Assembly (NCBI GenBank): GCA_903904815.1 | Contig: CAIVDU010000023.1 | Span: 1 to 64,000 of the forward strand | DNA length: 64,000 nt | Direction of reading: 5' to 3' | Source of the DNA: an uncultured Armatimonadota bacterium | GTDB taxonomy: Bacteria > Armatimonadota > Fimbriimonadia > Fimbriimonadales > Fimbriimonadaceae | Part shown: one piece after another, positions 36,255 through 45,057 of the stretch | How the letters are laid out: each line of letters begins with the position of its first letter | How positions within the stretch are numbered: position 1 is the first letter of the stretch | Position numbers and translations under genes: made by a program | The notes under the pieces: generated by a model | What the model saw: the letters and a program-made list of their open reading frames with translations, nothing else | The model's database searches: none | What the model was told of the DNA's origin: nothing

Positions 36255-37013
36255 ATGTACATCGACACGCATTGCCACATTCACGATTCGGCGGCTTTTC
36301 CAGACATTGACGAGACTATTACTGCGGCCGCCGTTGCGGGGGTTGAAACCATTATTGTTGTCGGAACCGAACCGACAGACTGGGAACGGGCGATCGCTTT
36401 GGCAGAACGGTTCGAAAATGTCTATGCGATTGTCGGATGGCACCCGAACTATGCGGTGGCGTTTACTCCATCAAGCATGGAGACACTGGAGCGTCGTTTG
36501 AGCCATCCCAAGGTGCTGGCCTGCGGCGAGATTGGGCTTGATTACCATTGGGACTACACTCCCCGTGAAAGACAGTTTGAGGCACTGCACGCGGGGCTGG
36601 ACCTCGCGGCTAAGTTAGACAAGCCAGTGGTATTTCACGCTCGAGAGGCCTACTCTGACTTGCTTGACGTTCTCGAAGCGAGGACTCCCCATGCTTACCT
36701 CTTCCACTGCTGGGCTGGAGATGCATCAGAAGCGGCGCGCGCCGTAGCCCTTGGGGGCTACTTTGGAATCGACGGTCCGATCACGTACCCGAAGGCGGAA
36801 GGACTGCGGGAAGTAATCAAGGGTATTCCCCAAGATCGCCTCGTACTTGAGACCGACTCGCCCTACATGGCGCCTCACCCGTTTCGTGGGAAGCCAAACC
36901 AGCCTGCCTTCGTCCCTCAGATTTGCTCTGGGCTGGCAGGCGCCTTGGGGATAAGCCTAGAGGAATGTGCCAAGAAGACAACCGCGAACGCAAAACGGTT
37001 CTTTAGGCTCTAA
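36255..37013 (+). CDS. tatD: TatD-family metal-dependent hydrolase
   Basis: 252 residues, full TatD length. Metal ligands: HxH in IDTHCHIHD at the start, Glu in CGEIGLDYHWD, His in VVFHAREAY and LFHCWAG, and Asp in LETDSPYMAPH. TatD enzymes are 3'-5' DNA exonucleases or D-aminoacyl-tRNA-type hydrolases involved in DNA repair and quality control; here the role is housekeeping. Starts 50 bp after the LysR gene and converges with OsmC, 4 bp apart. Confidence 0.92.
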   Translation: MYIDTHCHIHDSAAFPDIDETITAAAVAGVETIIVVGTEPTDWERAIALAERFENVYAIVGWHPNYAVAFTPSSMETLERRLSHPKVLACGEIGLDYHWDYTPRERQFEALHAGLDLAAKLDKPVVFHAREAYSDLLDVLEARTPHAYLFHCWAGDASEAARAVALGGYFGIDGPITYPKAEGLREVIKGIPQDRLVLETDSPYMAPHPFRGKPNQPAFVPQICSGLAGALGISLEECAKKTTANAKRFFRL

Positions 37014-37017
37014 ATCC

Positions 37018-37425
37018 CTAGGTTTCGATGGTCCACTCGGACCGAACCTTCGGCGACTGGCGGAGAGTCGCAATGACGGTGCAGTATTTCTCGTCGCTTA
37101 ATTCAACGGCACGCTGTACAGCGGCTGGGTCGAGGTTTTCCCCTTGCAGAATATGCCGAATGGTTATCTCTAAGTAAGGCCTCGGATATTCCCCGTCGGG
37201 GGATCGAACCCCATCGACCTCTAACCGATAGGCCGTCACTTTCTGGCGCTTCTTCTCAAGGATCACCACCACGTCCACCGCACTGCATGCGGCAGCCGAC
37301 GCAAGAAGGGCTTCGAGCGGGCTGGGCCCAATTTTTTCGGCATCTCCTGCGTCGAGACGAAGCTTTACGCCGCTCGGCGGGTCGGCCTCAAAGGCCAACC
37401 CGCCGATCCATTTGACATTCACCAT
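37018..37425 (-). CDS. OsmC/Ohr-family protein
   Basis: 135 residues with the two conserved redox cysteines: Cys47 in ASAAACSAVDVV and Cys115 in SDEKYCTVIATL. OsmC-family proteins reduce organic hydroperoxides using these thiols. The sequence is of the YhfA/OsmC-like subgroup (GPSPLEALLASAAACSAVD). It is the last gene of a minus-strand run with the polysaccharide export protein, RsmI and SurA-like genes, 34 bp downstream of the first of these. Confidence 0.85.
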   Translation of the reverse strand: MVNVKWIGGLAFEADPPSGVKLRLDAGDAEKIGPSPLEALLASAAACSAVDVVVILEKKRQKVTAYRLEVDGVRSPDGEYPRPYLEITIRHILQGENLDPAAVQRAVELSDEKYCTVIATLRQSPKVRSEWTIET

Positions 37426-37459
37426 TAACGAAATGCTACCAGTGAGCCGATCGCGAAGG

Positions 37460-38410
37460 TTACAGCTTCAAACCAAAGAAATTGGTTGAGATGATATTGA
37501 TCAAATAAGCAGTGTTCGCGATGGCCGCGATCTGCTGGAAGTCCGGTGTGTTCGTCTGTGGCACGAAGATGATGTCTCCGGGTTGGAGCACCAGGTTCTG
37601 CTGCTGGTCACCGCTCTTGATGAATCGCGTGAAGTCGGCGACGATCCGAACGTATTGGCCAGGTTGACCCACTTTCGGTCGCGTGATGAGGACACGGCTA
37701 AAGCGTGACTTGTAGGGAACTTCTCCGCGAGCCAGCGAAATGGCGTCGGCCAAAGTCATCGGCTCATGGTACGGGTAGGAAGCGGGAGCCTGAACGGAAC
37801 CCAGAACGATAATGCGATTGTTTCCTTCAGTCGGGATATTGAGTTCGTCGCCATCTTGGAGAACATAGTTCTGCGACAGATCTCCACGATTGAGGAGCGC
37901 ATAGATATCTAACGGAATATATTCGTTAGCATTTGCGTGGCGTAACGTTGCTCGTCTGAGATCAGACGCGTCAACGATCGGCCCACCACCCTGGTTCAAG
38001 AGGGTGATTAGCGTATCACCTTGCCGAATCTGGTAGGTGCCCGGTCGCTGAACGGCTCCACCGACTGAAGCCCGCAGTTGCCTGAACTGGAGAACGGTTA
38101 CGGAAACGATCGGGTCTCGAAGGAATAGCTTCTTCTTAAAGAGTTCGGCAAGCTCGTCAGCAAGTTGGGTCGTGGTTTTACCCTGGGCTCTGACGCTTCC
38201 TACGAACGGTGCACTCACGTATCCGTCCTTTCCAACTGGGGTAGTTACGGTCAACTGCGGCTGATTGAAAACCGCTATCTGGAGTGCATCTTCCGGCTGC
38301 AGCGTCGAGTTAACCGGCCCAGAGGTTGTGGTCTGGCCCAAAGCCAGCGTCGCAAATGAATAGGTTGCTAGTCCAACAGCAATTGCTTTAAAGAGATTCA
38401 ATCTTCGCAT
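37460..38410 (-). CDS. Polysaccharide export protein (Wza/SLBB type)
   Basis: 316 residues with a signal peptide (MRRLNLFKAIAVGLATYSFATLALG). An export domain (LQPEDALQIAVFNQPQLT, DGYVSAPFVGSVRAQGKT) is followed by SLBB domains (VGGAVQRPGTYQI and VLGSVQAPASYPY). Such proteins form the outer-membrane or periplasmic channel for capsule and exopolysaccharide. No lipobox Cys is seen at the signal cleavage site, unlike E. coli Wza. No other polysaccharide genes are nearby. Its start overlaps the end of rsmI by 13 bp. Confidence 0.87.
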   Translation of the reverse strand: MRRLNLFKAIAVGLATYSFATLALGQTTTSGPVNSTLQPEDALQIAVFNQPQLTVTTPVGKDGYVSAPFVGSVRAQGKTTTQLADELAELFKKKLFLRDPIVSVTVLQFRQLRASVGGAVQRPGTYQIRQGDTLITLLNQGGGPIVDASDLRRATLRHANANEYIPLDIYALLNRGDLSQNYVLQDGDELNIPTEGNNRIIVLGSVQAPASYPYHEPMTLADAISLARGEVPYKSRFSRVLITRPKVGQPGQYVRIVADFTRFIKSGDQQQNLVLQPGDIIFVPQTNTPDFQQIAAIANTAYLINIISTNFFGLKL

Positions 38411-39126
38411 CGTTCAATTTCCAATTCATCCGCAGCGCCGCGGCGTATTCCCTCGATAACTATCGTGAACTCGCCTTTGTGAGGAACAGTTCCCTCACCT
38501 GGCACTTCTGGCAGTTTATCACGAAAGACCTGTTGATGGGCCTTAGTCATTTCTCGGCAGATCGCATACCTTCGCTCACCCAGAACTTCGTGGGCAACTT
38601 TAAGCAGGTTTTCAAAGCGATGGGGAGATTCGAAAAGCACTAGGGTTAGCGGGGAATGCGCGAACGGCTGAAGTTCTCCACGGATCGCTCCCGCTTTTCG
38701 GCCAAGAAAGCCAAGAAACGCAAATCTCTGGGCGAAAAATCCGCTCAATGCCAAGGCGTTGACCACCGCGCTGGGGCCGGGAATCGAGTCTATTTCCAAG
38801 TTCCGGTCTCGACAAATATTGGTGAGGATAGCCCCGGGGTCGCTTATGGCGGGAGACCCTCCGTCTGTAAGCACCGCTATTTTCGCTCCCTTTGCGATCT
38901 CGTCGGCATATCTCTCGGAAACCGACGAGCCCGAATGGTCATTCAATACTCGCATTGGCTTACGAAGTCCAAGGTGAGAGGCAAGTTTGCCGCTCACCCG
39001 AGTGTCTTCGACTAGCCACATATCCGCGTCGGTTAGCGCCTGAATCGTTCTCGCGGAGAGATCGCCAAGATGGCCGATGGGGGTCGCGACGAGAGTCAGA
39101 CTGCCCTGGCTCTCGTCGTCGCTCAA
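38398..39126 (-). CDS. rsmI: 16S rRNA (cytidine1402-2'-O)-methyltransferase
   Basis: 242 residues; RsmI of the tetrapyrrole-methylase fold. LTLVATPIGHLGDLSARTI, VEDTR, LTDGGSPAISDPG and FESPHR are diagnostic of the family. It 2'-O-methylates C1402 in the decoding centre. A C-terminal HTH seen in longer RsmI proteins is absent. Translationally linked on both sides: 4-bp overlap with the SurA-like gene and 13-bp overlap with the polysaccharide export gene. Confidence 0.93.
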   Translation of the reverse strand: MSDDESQGSLTLVATPIGHLGDLSARTIQALTDADMWLVEDTRVSGKLASHLGLRKPMRVLNDHSGSSVSERYADEIAKGAKIAVLTDGGSPAISDPGAILTNICRDRNLEIDSIPGPSAVVNALALSGFFAQRFAFLGFLGRKAGAIRGELQPFAHSPLTLVLFESPHRFENLLKVAHEVLGERRYAICREMTKAHQQVFRDKLPEVPGEGTVPHKGEFTIVIEGIRRGAADELEIERCED

Positions 39127-40946
39127 TTCTTGAATCCTCCAGCGGTCGAACTGGCCCCACCGGGAAGAGGAGCACCTGAAGCGGGAGTTGACGAAGGTTT
39201 CGTAAGGACGTCGGGGAGCTTTGTAGCGCCGGTTGCGTCTTTACCGGTGGGCGCAGCAGAGGCCTTGGCCTTCTTGGCGTCGTCCATCGCCTTCTTCTCT
39301 TCCTCCATCGCCTTCTTTCGAGCGGCTTCGTCGTCTGCCCTTTGCTTGGCTTGGGCGGCATCGAACTCGGCTTTATCTTTCTTCCACTGTGCCTGGACGT
39401 CTTCGATCGCTTTCGCCTGCTCGGCGGTCACGGCGCCAGAGGAACGCAACTGCATCAGTCGTGCGGCCACGTCTCCGAAGTGTGAGAAACCGATCTGATC
39501 GTAGCTGTTGTTAGAGCGCGCGGCGGCAGCGAGGCACTCTGCGGCAGCGGGACCATTCTTGTCGTCTTGGTACAGACCAACGAGTTCCATCCGAACGCTG
39601 AAGTTCTCCATGTTCTGGAGATAGTCGTTCAAGACCTGGATTCGCTCAGGCCTGAGCTTCACCTTGTCAGCGGTCGGGGCCGACCAAATCAGGTCGAACG
39701 CGGCATATTCGGCTAACTGGGCCGGGCGAAGGTCATAGCCTTCCGTCTTTGCGATGGCGGCCTTCGCTTCTTCGTAGAGCGCTTGTGCCTTAGAGGCATC
39801 CACATCAGGCCTTGTTACATCGTATGCCGCTTTGTATCCTTTGCTTAGCCACTCCGTCTTTTGAGTCAGGATCTGTTTCGACTGCTCATCGACGGTGGAT
39901 TTGGCTTTTGCTTCTTGGTAGCGCTGGCGATACTTGGCGATGTTCTTATCGAAATCGGCGGGAGCCTGATTTTTGACGGAGATCAACTTGTAGATTGATG
40001 TGCCTTCAGGAGTCTTGACGGGAGCACTGACGGATCCTACCTTCAGGCCTTTCAAGGCGCCAAGGGCCTTGTCCGAATCGATCTGGGACGGCGTCAAGAC
40101 CTGCTGGTTGTCGCTTGGCTTCTTCTTTGCCATCGGAGCTTCGTCCGAGTAGCGATCCATGACCTGCTCAAAGGTGGCCCCTCCGGCGAGATCCTTCTCA
40201 ACCTGTGCAATCCGAGATTCCGTGGTTGGGCTAGGCGCTGGCTTTTCACGCAGAAGCACTCTCTTGAAGGTGTCCTGGTCGTATGAAGCCTTTACTTCGG
40301 CATCGACGGGAACCGTTCTGGCGGCAAGAGTGGAGATTAGGATCGGCTCCGTGAACTGCTCCACGGCGGCTGGTCGCTTATCTGGATCCTTGAGGGTTGC
40401 GTCTAGACTCGCAAGCTGCTGCTTCTCGAACTCACTCAGTGACTTACCGAGCTGCGACTTCATGATTGCATCAAAGTCGGCATCAGTCGCGCCGGGCTTG
40501 AGTTGCCCTTGCATTTCCATCTGAAGCTTATTCATTTCGATCCGACGGGCTAAATCAGCCTTGGCGGCATCTCGGATCTGGTCGTCGGTTGGAGAAACAC
40601 CGGCTTGCTTTGCGATCGATAGCACGGCCGCGTGATTCAAGATGCCGTCGAGCGCTTCGCCGTACTGGCCCACCTGCACGGAAGGAGGAGTGGATGTCGG
40701 ATCCGCCCCCTGTTGCTGCTGCTGCTGGATGTGCTGGAGGGCCTGCTCGATCGCCGTCGCGGGAACCGGAATTCCACCCACATTCGCAAAAATCTTGATG
40801 GGCTGGCCGTTCGCATCGCTGCCGCCACCAGACCCTTTTCCGAAGTAGCTGAACGCCAGTGCGCCAAATACTGCGGCGCAACCGATGAGGATCGCCGTTC
40901 CGCAACCCTTAGCCAAAAACTTTTCTTGAAATTTACTGATGGACAC
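39123..40946 (-). CDS. Membrane-anchored SurA/PpiC-like peptidyl-prolyl isomerase
   Basis: 607 residues. An N-terminal transmembrane segment (about 14-35) anchors it outside the cytoplasmic membrane. A SurA-N-like helical domain (about 55-230) contains a Gln run (QHIQQQQQQ). A parvulin domain lies around 245-340 (FEQVMDRYSDEAPM, GALKGLKVGSVSAPVKT, YKLISVKNQ). The C-terminal third is helical and low in complexity, rich in Lys/Ala then Ser/Thr/Pro/Gly. It likely helps folding of exported proteins. First gene of the minus-strand operon with rsmI; divergent from lexA. Confidence 0.82.
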   Translation of the reverse strand: MSISKFQEKFLAKGCGTAILIGCAAVFGALAFSYFGKGSGGGSDANGQPIKIFANVGGIPVPATAIEQALQHIQQQQQQGADPTSTPPSVQVGQYGEALDGILNHAAVLSIAKQAGVSPTDDQIRDAAKADLARRIEMNKLQMEMQGQLKPGATDADFDAIMKSQLGKSLSEFEKQQLASLDATLKDPDKRPAAVEQFTEPILISTLAARTVPVDAEVKASYDQDTFKRVLLREKPAPSPTTESRIAQVEKDLAGGATFEQVMDRYSDEAPMAKKKPSDNQQVLTPSQIDSDKALGALKGLKVGSVSAPVKTPEGTSIYKLISVKNQAPADFDKNIAKYRQRYQEAKAKSTVDEQSKQILTQKTEWLSKGYKAAYDVTRPDVDASKAQALYEEAKAAIAKTEGYDLRPAQLAEYAAFDLIWSAPTADKVKLRPERIQVLNDYLQNMENFSVRMELVGLYQDDKNGPAAAECLAAAARSNNSYDQIGFSHFGDVAARLMQLRSSGAVTAEQAKAIEDVQAQWKKDKAEFDAAQAKQRADDEAARKKAMEEEKKAMDDAKKAKASAAPTGKDATGATKLPDVLTKPSSTPASGAPLPGGASSTAGGFKN

Positions 40947-41018
40947 GCTACGACACCCTTATCCGATTAGAACCTAAGAGTATGACATGTGCGTTCCCGA
41001 CGAATTAAACACCCCCGG

Positions 41019-41056
41019 TTGACAGGTAGACAAAAGGGGCGTATACTACGTCTACC
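41019..41056 (+). promoter_or_regulatory. lexA promoter with overlapping inverted repeat (candidate LexA operator)
   Basis: A near-consensus sigma70-type promoter: TTGACA at 41019-41024, 17-bp spacer, TATACT at 41042-41047. A perfect inverted repeat GGTAGAC (41025-41031) and GTCTACC (41050-41056) with 18 bp between them brackets the -10 element. It lies about 50 bp before lexA, where LexA autoregulation normally acts. The motif is unlike the CTGT-N8-ACAG (E. coli) or GAAC-N4-GTTC (Bacillus) boxes. Confidence 0.7.
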
Positions 41057-41106
41057 TTTGCGGGCCAATCACCTTCAAAGAGCCGGCGATCCCTCACGAG
41101 AAATTC

Positions 41107-41736
41107 ATGGCGAAAGGACTAACTAAACGGCAGCAACTGATCCTCGAATACATCATGGACTATGTCCGAAAAGAGGGTTATCCACCTTCCATTCGAGAGA
41201 TCGGAAGAGATTTCAAGATAGGTTCCCTTCGAGGAGTGACGGTTCACCTAGACGCACTGGAGCGAAAGGGATATATCGCTCGATCCAACACACCGCGCTC
41301 CATAAAGATCATTCACCCCTCGTTCCAGCAATCGAATGAGGTCGTAATGCTCCCTTTGCTCGGCTCGATTGCCGCGGGTGCTCCGATCTTGGCGGACGAA
41401 CACGTCGAGTACGAATTACCGGTGCCCGCACAAATGGTCCGGAACGTTAAAGGCGCTTTTCTTCTGCGGATCAGTGGCGACTCGATGATTGGGGACGGAA
41501 TCCTCAATCAAGATGTGGTCGTGGTAAAGCCTCAGGAGACGGGAAACCATGGGGATCTCGTAGCGGTTATGCTGGGCGACAGCGCAACCGTCAAGCGGCT
41601 GAATATGGACCCTCGCGGCATCAAGCTAATGCCGAGCAACCCGGCTTACCAGCCGATTGATGTCGTGCAAGAAGACGCCCGAGTCATCGGCAAAATAGTT
41701 GGCCTGATCCGAGACTACGAAGGGATGGCTTTCTAG
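41107..41736 (+). CDS. lexA: LexA repressor (SOS response)
   Basis: 209 residues. An N-terminal winged helix (LTKRQQLILEYIMDYVRKEGYPPSIREIG) is followed by the self-cleaving S24 peptidase domain: cleavage site Ala90-Gly91 in IAAGAPI, Ser126 in SGDSMIG and Lys163 in ATVKRL. RecA filaments on single-stranded DNA trigger the cleavage and open SOS genes. Recognition helix residues SLRGVTVHLDAL differ from those of well-studied LexA proteins, consistent with the unusual candidate operator upstream. Confidence 0.95.
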   Translation: MAKGLTKRQQLILEYIMDYVRKEGYPPSIREIGRDFKIGSLRGVTVHLDALERKGYIARSNTPRSIKIIHPSFQQSNEVVMLPLLGSIAAGAPILADEHVEYELPVPAQMVRNVKGAFLLRISGDSMIGDGILNQDVVVVKPQETGNHGDLVAVMLGDSATVKRLNMDPRGIKLMPSNPAYQPIDVVQEDARVIGKIVGLIRDYEGMAF

Positions 41737-41749
41737 CCACTCGACCTTT

Positions 41750-41772
41750 GCAACCCGGCCAAACCGGGTTGC
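41750..41772 (+). terminator. Hairpin between lexA and cysS
   Basis: A perfect 9-bp stem GCAACCCGG/CCGGGTTGC with loop CCAAA lies 13 bp after the lexA stop. There is no T tract after it, so it is either a weak or Rho-assisted terminator or an mRNA processing/stability element. Confidence 0.45.
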
Positions 41773-41800
41773 CACCCTCTGAACCGGTAAACTCTGATCG

Positions 41801-43297
41801 ATGAGCGATAAGGTCTTTCGCCTTTACGACACCCTAACGCGCCGAGTTAAGCCGGTGGACACGATTGAACCAGGACACCTGAGGTTCTATTCGTGTGGCC
41901 CGACCGTTTATTCTTACGCTCATATCGGTAATTTCAGAAGCTTCTTGACTGCCGATCTGATTGTGCGCACGGCGAAGGCGATTGGGTGGCGAGTCACCTG
42001 GGTGAGCAACATCACTGATGTAGGCCACCTGACCCAAGACGATGTGGCGGATGCGAGCGGCGAGGACAAGATGGAACGCGCGCTCAAAAGCAAAGAGGGC
42101 GAGCGATTCAACAATGTATGGGAATTAGCCGAGTACTACACCGACGCCTACCGGGCCGATTGGGCGCAGCTTAATCTTTCAGAGCCGGATATTCGCCCGA
42201 AGGCCACCCAGCATGTCCGGGAACAGATTATCGCGACTCAAGAACTCATCGATCGCGGTTACGCTTACGAGACTCCGACTGGCGTTTACTTCAGTGTGGA
42301 GAGCTTCCCGAGCTATGGAAGATTGAGTGGCAACACTCAGGAGAACCTGAAGAAGGCGGTTCGAGACGTCGTACTCGACGACAACAAACGAGAGCAAGCC
42401 GACTTTGCGGTTTGGAAAAAAGACGATCGCCACCTTATGCAGTGGTTTTCGCCGTACGGCTGGGGTTTTCCCGGCTGGCATATCGAGTGCTCGGTGATGG
42501 CACGTGCTTATCTAGGCGACACGATCGATTTGCACAGCGGCGGCGAGGACAATATTTTCCCTCACCATGAGTGCGAAATTGCTCAGAGCGAGGCGCTCAC
42601 CGGAAAGCCATTCTCGAATCACTGGACTCACACCCGATTCCTCCAGGTCAACGGCGAAAAGATGTCGAAGAGCCTCGGCAATTTCTACACCGTGCGGATG
42701 CTGATTGAAAAGGGAGCGGACCCGCTCGCAATTCGATATGCGCTCATCGCGGGCAGTTACTCGAGCCCGCTCAACTTTACAGACCAGGGGCTTAAGGACG
42801 CCATGGCAAACGTCGAACGCTTCCGGCGTGCAGAGGCCGTCACAGAAGAAGGCATCGCAAGCGCTCGCCCTGGGGACGACGCATTGGGTTCGATCCTCGA
42901 AGACCTGTATCAACAGTCGCTCGGGGCGATGCTGAATGACCTGAATACGTCGGTTGCGCTCGCCAAAGCTCTGGAAGGGGCACGCACGATTGTTCGGGAA
43001 GCGGACGCACTCACTGAGTCAAGCTCAAAGAGTTCCAAGGAATTTCTCGCTAAAATTAACGCCCTCCTGGGTATTGTTCGTCACGACAATCCAAACATTG
43101 CCAAATCGCTCCTCGTCGTCGAGGAAGAAGAGTTGGACGTCACCCGAATCGAAGCATTGATCGTCGAGCGTACCGAAGCCAAGCTCTCTAAAAATTACAC
43201 TCGAGCGGATGAGATTCGAGAGTCATTGGAGGCTGAAGGAATCGAATTGCGCGACGGCCCCGATGGCACTCAGTGGGTTCGAAAGTCGGGATTATAA
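41801..43297 (+). CDS. cysS: Cysteinyl-tRNA synthetase
   Basis: 498 residues. Class I synthetase signatures: FYSCGPTVYSYAHIGNFRS with the HIGH-like motif and zinc Cys, WHIECS and GGEDNIFPHHECE for zinc and cysteine recognition, and KMSKSLGNF. The C-terminal part carries the DALR-like anticodon domain and ends RDGPDGTQWVRK. Charges tRNA-Cys. The UppP-like gene begins 48 bp downstream on the same strand, in the same reading frame as the cysS stop codon. Confidence 0.96.
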   Translation: MSDKVFRLYDTLTRRVKPVDTIEPGHLRFYSCGPTVYSYAHIGNFRSFLTADLIVRTAKAIGWRVTWVSNITDVGHLTQDDVADASGEDKMERALKSKEGERFNNVWELAEYYTDAYRADWAQLNLSEPDIRPKATQHVREQIIATQELIDRGYAYETPTGVYFSVESFPSYGRLSGNTQENLKKAVRDVVLDDNKREQADFAVWKKDDRHLMQWFSPYGWGFPGWHIECSVMARAYLGDTIDLHSGGEDNIFPHHECEIAQSEALTGKPFSNHWTHTRFLQVNGEKMSKSLGNFYTVRMLIEKGADPLAIRYALIAGSYSSPLNFTDQGLKDAMANVERFRRAEAVTEEGIASARPGDDALGSILEDLYQQSLGAMLNDLNTSVALAKALEGARTIVREADALTESSSKSSKEFLAKINALLGIVRHDNPNIAKSLLVVEEEELDVTRIEALIVERTEAKLSKNYTRADEIRESLEAEGIELRDGPDGTQWVRKSGL

Positions 43298-43345
43298 CAA
43301 ACCCTTCCCTTCAGAAGAATACGGAAGCTAAACAAGGAGCGAGTT

Positions 43346-44251
43346 CTGGAAATACTGCACGCGATCGTCTACGGAATCATTCAAGGTCTTACCGCCTTCT
43401 TACCAGTCAGCAGCGACGCTCAAATTCGTTTGTGCGCCGCACTGGTTTTCAAGGAAGATCCGGGCGCGGCGTTTACGGCAGTTATTCAACTTGGCCCGAC
43501 CTTGGCGGTGATCATCTACTTCTGGAAGGACATCGTCTCCGCTCTTGCCGGTTGGGGCTCCTCGCTTAAGGGTGGCGACAAAAATTCGCCCGAAGCGAAG
43601 TTGGGGTGGGGTGTGCTTTACGGCACCATTCCGATTTTGATTCTGGGTCTTGTTCTCCAGAAGCCCATTGAAAACGAGTTCCGATCTCTTAACTGGATCG
43701 CTTTTTCGTTCATTGTATTGGGCTTAGTCATGCTTGTTGCTGACCGAAGAGCCCACGGAAAACGCACGGTAGCCGACGTCGAGGTAAGCGACGGAGTTCG
43801 AGTAGGGCTTTGGCAATGCTTAGCCCTCATTCCGGGAATGAGCCGAAGCGGAAGTACGATTGCGGGATCACTATTTTTGGGATTCACGCGGGAAGCTGCG
43901 GCCCGATTCTCATTTTTGTTGAGCGTCCCGAGTTTCACGGCCGCTGGTCTCTATGAGGCGGTCAAGTACCACAAGGCACTCACTGGCTCGATCCTTCCGC
44001 CGCTAGCGGTTTCGTTGGTGGTTTCCTTCTTTGTAGGCTACGCGTGCATCCACTGGTTCTTACGGTATCTGCAAAAGCACGGGGTGGCGCCTTTTGTTGT
44101 GTACCGCATCGTCCTAGGAATCCTCATCATCTTCCTTGTCCAAACCGGGCGTGTCGATCCGAACGCCGGCTCGAAGAAAGGACAGTCGGTTGAGCCTACA
44201 GCCGAGTCGCAAGCAATTCGCTTCACCCCTACTCGAACTCACCAAGACTAA
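43346..44251 (+). CDS. UppP/BacA-family undecaprenyl pyrophosphate phosphatase with altered first motif; CTG start
   Basis: The frame shows family similarity from residue 1 only if translation starts at CTG 43346 (LEILHAIVYGIIQGLTAFLPVSS); AAGGAG at 43334-43339 lies 6 nt before it, and no ATG, GTG or TTG occurs in frame between the cysS stop and position 43430. The product would be 301 residues with about eight helices. The second motif PGMSRSGSTI is intact. In the first motif, the E. coli catalytic Glu21 (here Ala) and His30 (here Gln) are both lost: QGLTAFLPVSSDAQ versus EGLTEFLPVSSTGH. It may be inactive, or act on another lipid phosphate. The C-terminus APFVVYRIVLG is typical of the family. 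Confidence 0.8.
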   Translation: MEILHAIVYGIIQGLTAFLPVSSDAQIRLCAALVFKEDPGAAFTAVIQLGPTLAVIIYFWKDIVSALAGWGSSLKGGDKNSPEAKLGWGVLYGTIPILILGLVLQKPIENEFRSLNWIAFSFIVLGLVMLVADRRAHGKRTVADVEVSDGVRVGLWQCLALIPGMSRSGSTIAGSLFLGFTREAAARFSFLLSVPSFTAAGLYEAVKYHKALTGSILPPLAVSLVVSFFVGYACIHWFLRYLQKHGVAPFVVYRIVLGILIIFLVQTGRVDPNAGSKKGQSVEPTAESQAIRFTPTRTHQD

Positions 44252-44340
44252 ATTGTCTGGATTCGGAGATTCCCGTCGTATCCTTTTTGAGGAATGTACG
44301 GCGGGACCAAATTCCGCGTGTAACGGTCACAACCTAGCCT

Positions 44341-44988
44341 ATGTCAATATCCATCCCCATCGCTGAGACGGTTGATTCGCCCACCATTCGCAATGCCAAG
44401 CGAGGGCAGTGGCTGACAGTTGGACATGGACTCTTGGAAGGATCGGGGGCACTGTGGGCAGCAAGGGGAGCGGCGAGTGTCGCTCTCCTAAGTTTCGGCC
44501 TGGACAGTTTCATCGAGGTGTTGTCGGCCGGCATCGTGCTCTGGCGACTCGCGTCAATAGGACAGACGCACCGTTTGGTACTGTCGGAACGGGCAGGACT
44601 CCGACTGGTTGGAGTTTGTTTTCTCGCCCTCTCGGTCGATATCGCCTACGAGTCGATTAAGGCGGTCATTGGCCGTGAGGGCCCCCACGAAACTGCTCTC
44701 GGAATCCTGGTGGCTGCGCTATCGATCGTCCTTATGCCGGTGCTTGGACGAGCCAAGAGAAAGTGGGCGGACGAAGTGGGGAGCGCAGCCCTCTGGGCAG
44801 ACGCCAGGCAGACCGACTTTTGTGCCTACCTAGCAGGCATCACGCTTCTTGGGCTCGTGCTGAACACCCTATTTCACTGGTGGTGGGCGGACCCGGTGGC
44901 GGCACTTGTTATGGCCCCCATGATCGCTTGGGAGGGCGTCCAAGCGCTTCGCGGGCATGCTTGTGGGTGCTGTGCTTGTTCGGTCTGA
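44341..44988 (+). CDS. Cation-efflux (CDF)-like membrane protein, short
   Basis: 215 residues with five to six membrane helices, resembling the transmembrane half of cation diffusion facilitators or TMEM163-like proteins. The helix LLSFGLDSFIEVLSAGIVLWRL contains the Asp/Glu pattern of the metal site, and QTDFCAYLAG plus HWWWADPVAAL carry further Asp. There is no cytoplasmic C-terminal domain; the protein ends with HACGCCACSV, a Cys-rich tail that could bind metal. Likely a zinc or other divalent metal exporter. Located 89 bp after the UppP-like gene. Confidence 0.72.
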   Translation: MSISIPIAETVDSPTIRNAKRGQWLTVGHGLLEGSGALWAARGAASVALLSFGLDSFIEVLSAGIVLWRLASIGQTHRLVLSERAGLRLVGVCFLALSVDIAYESIKAVIGREGPHETALGILVAALSIVLMPVLGRAKRKWADEVGSAALWADARQTDFCAYLAGITLLGLVLNTLFHWWWADPVAALVMAPMIAWEGVQALRGHACGCCACSV

Positions 44989-45019
44989 GGGTTAACGATT
45001 CCGTCAAGTTAGAAAGATT

Positions 45020-45040
45020 AAGGCCCAGACGGGCTTTTCC
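45020..45040 (+). terminator. Short hairpin terminator after CDF-like gene
   Basis: GCCC-AGAC-GGGC followed by TTTTCC, 32 bp downstream of the CDF-like stop and 18 bp before the cytochrome gene. The stem is short, so it may be weak. Confidence 0.45.
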
Positions 45041-45057
45041 TCTGCTAAGATGAGCCC

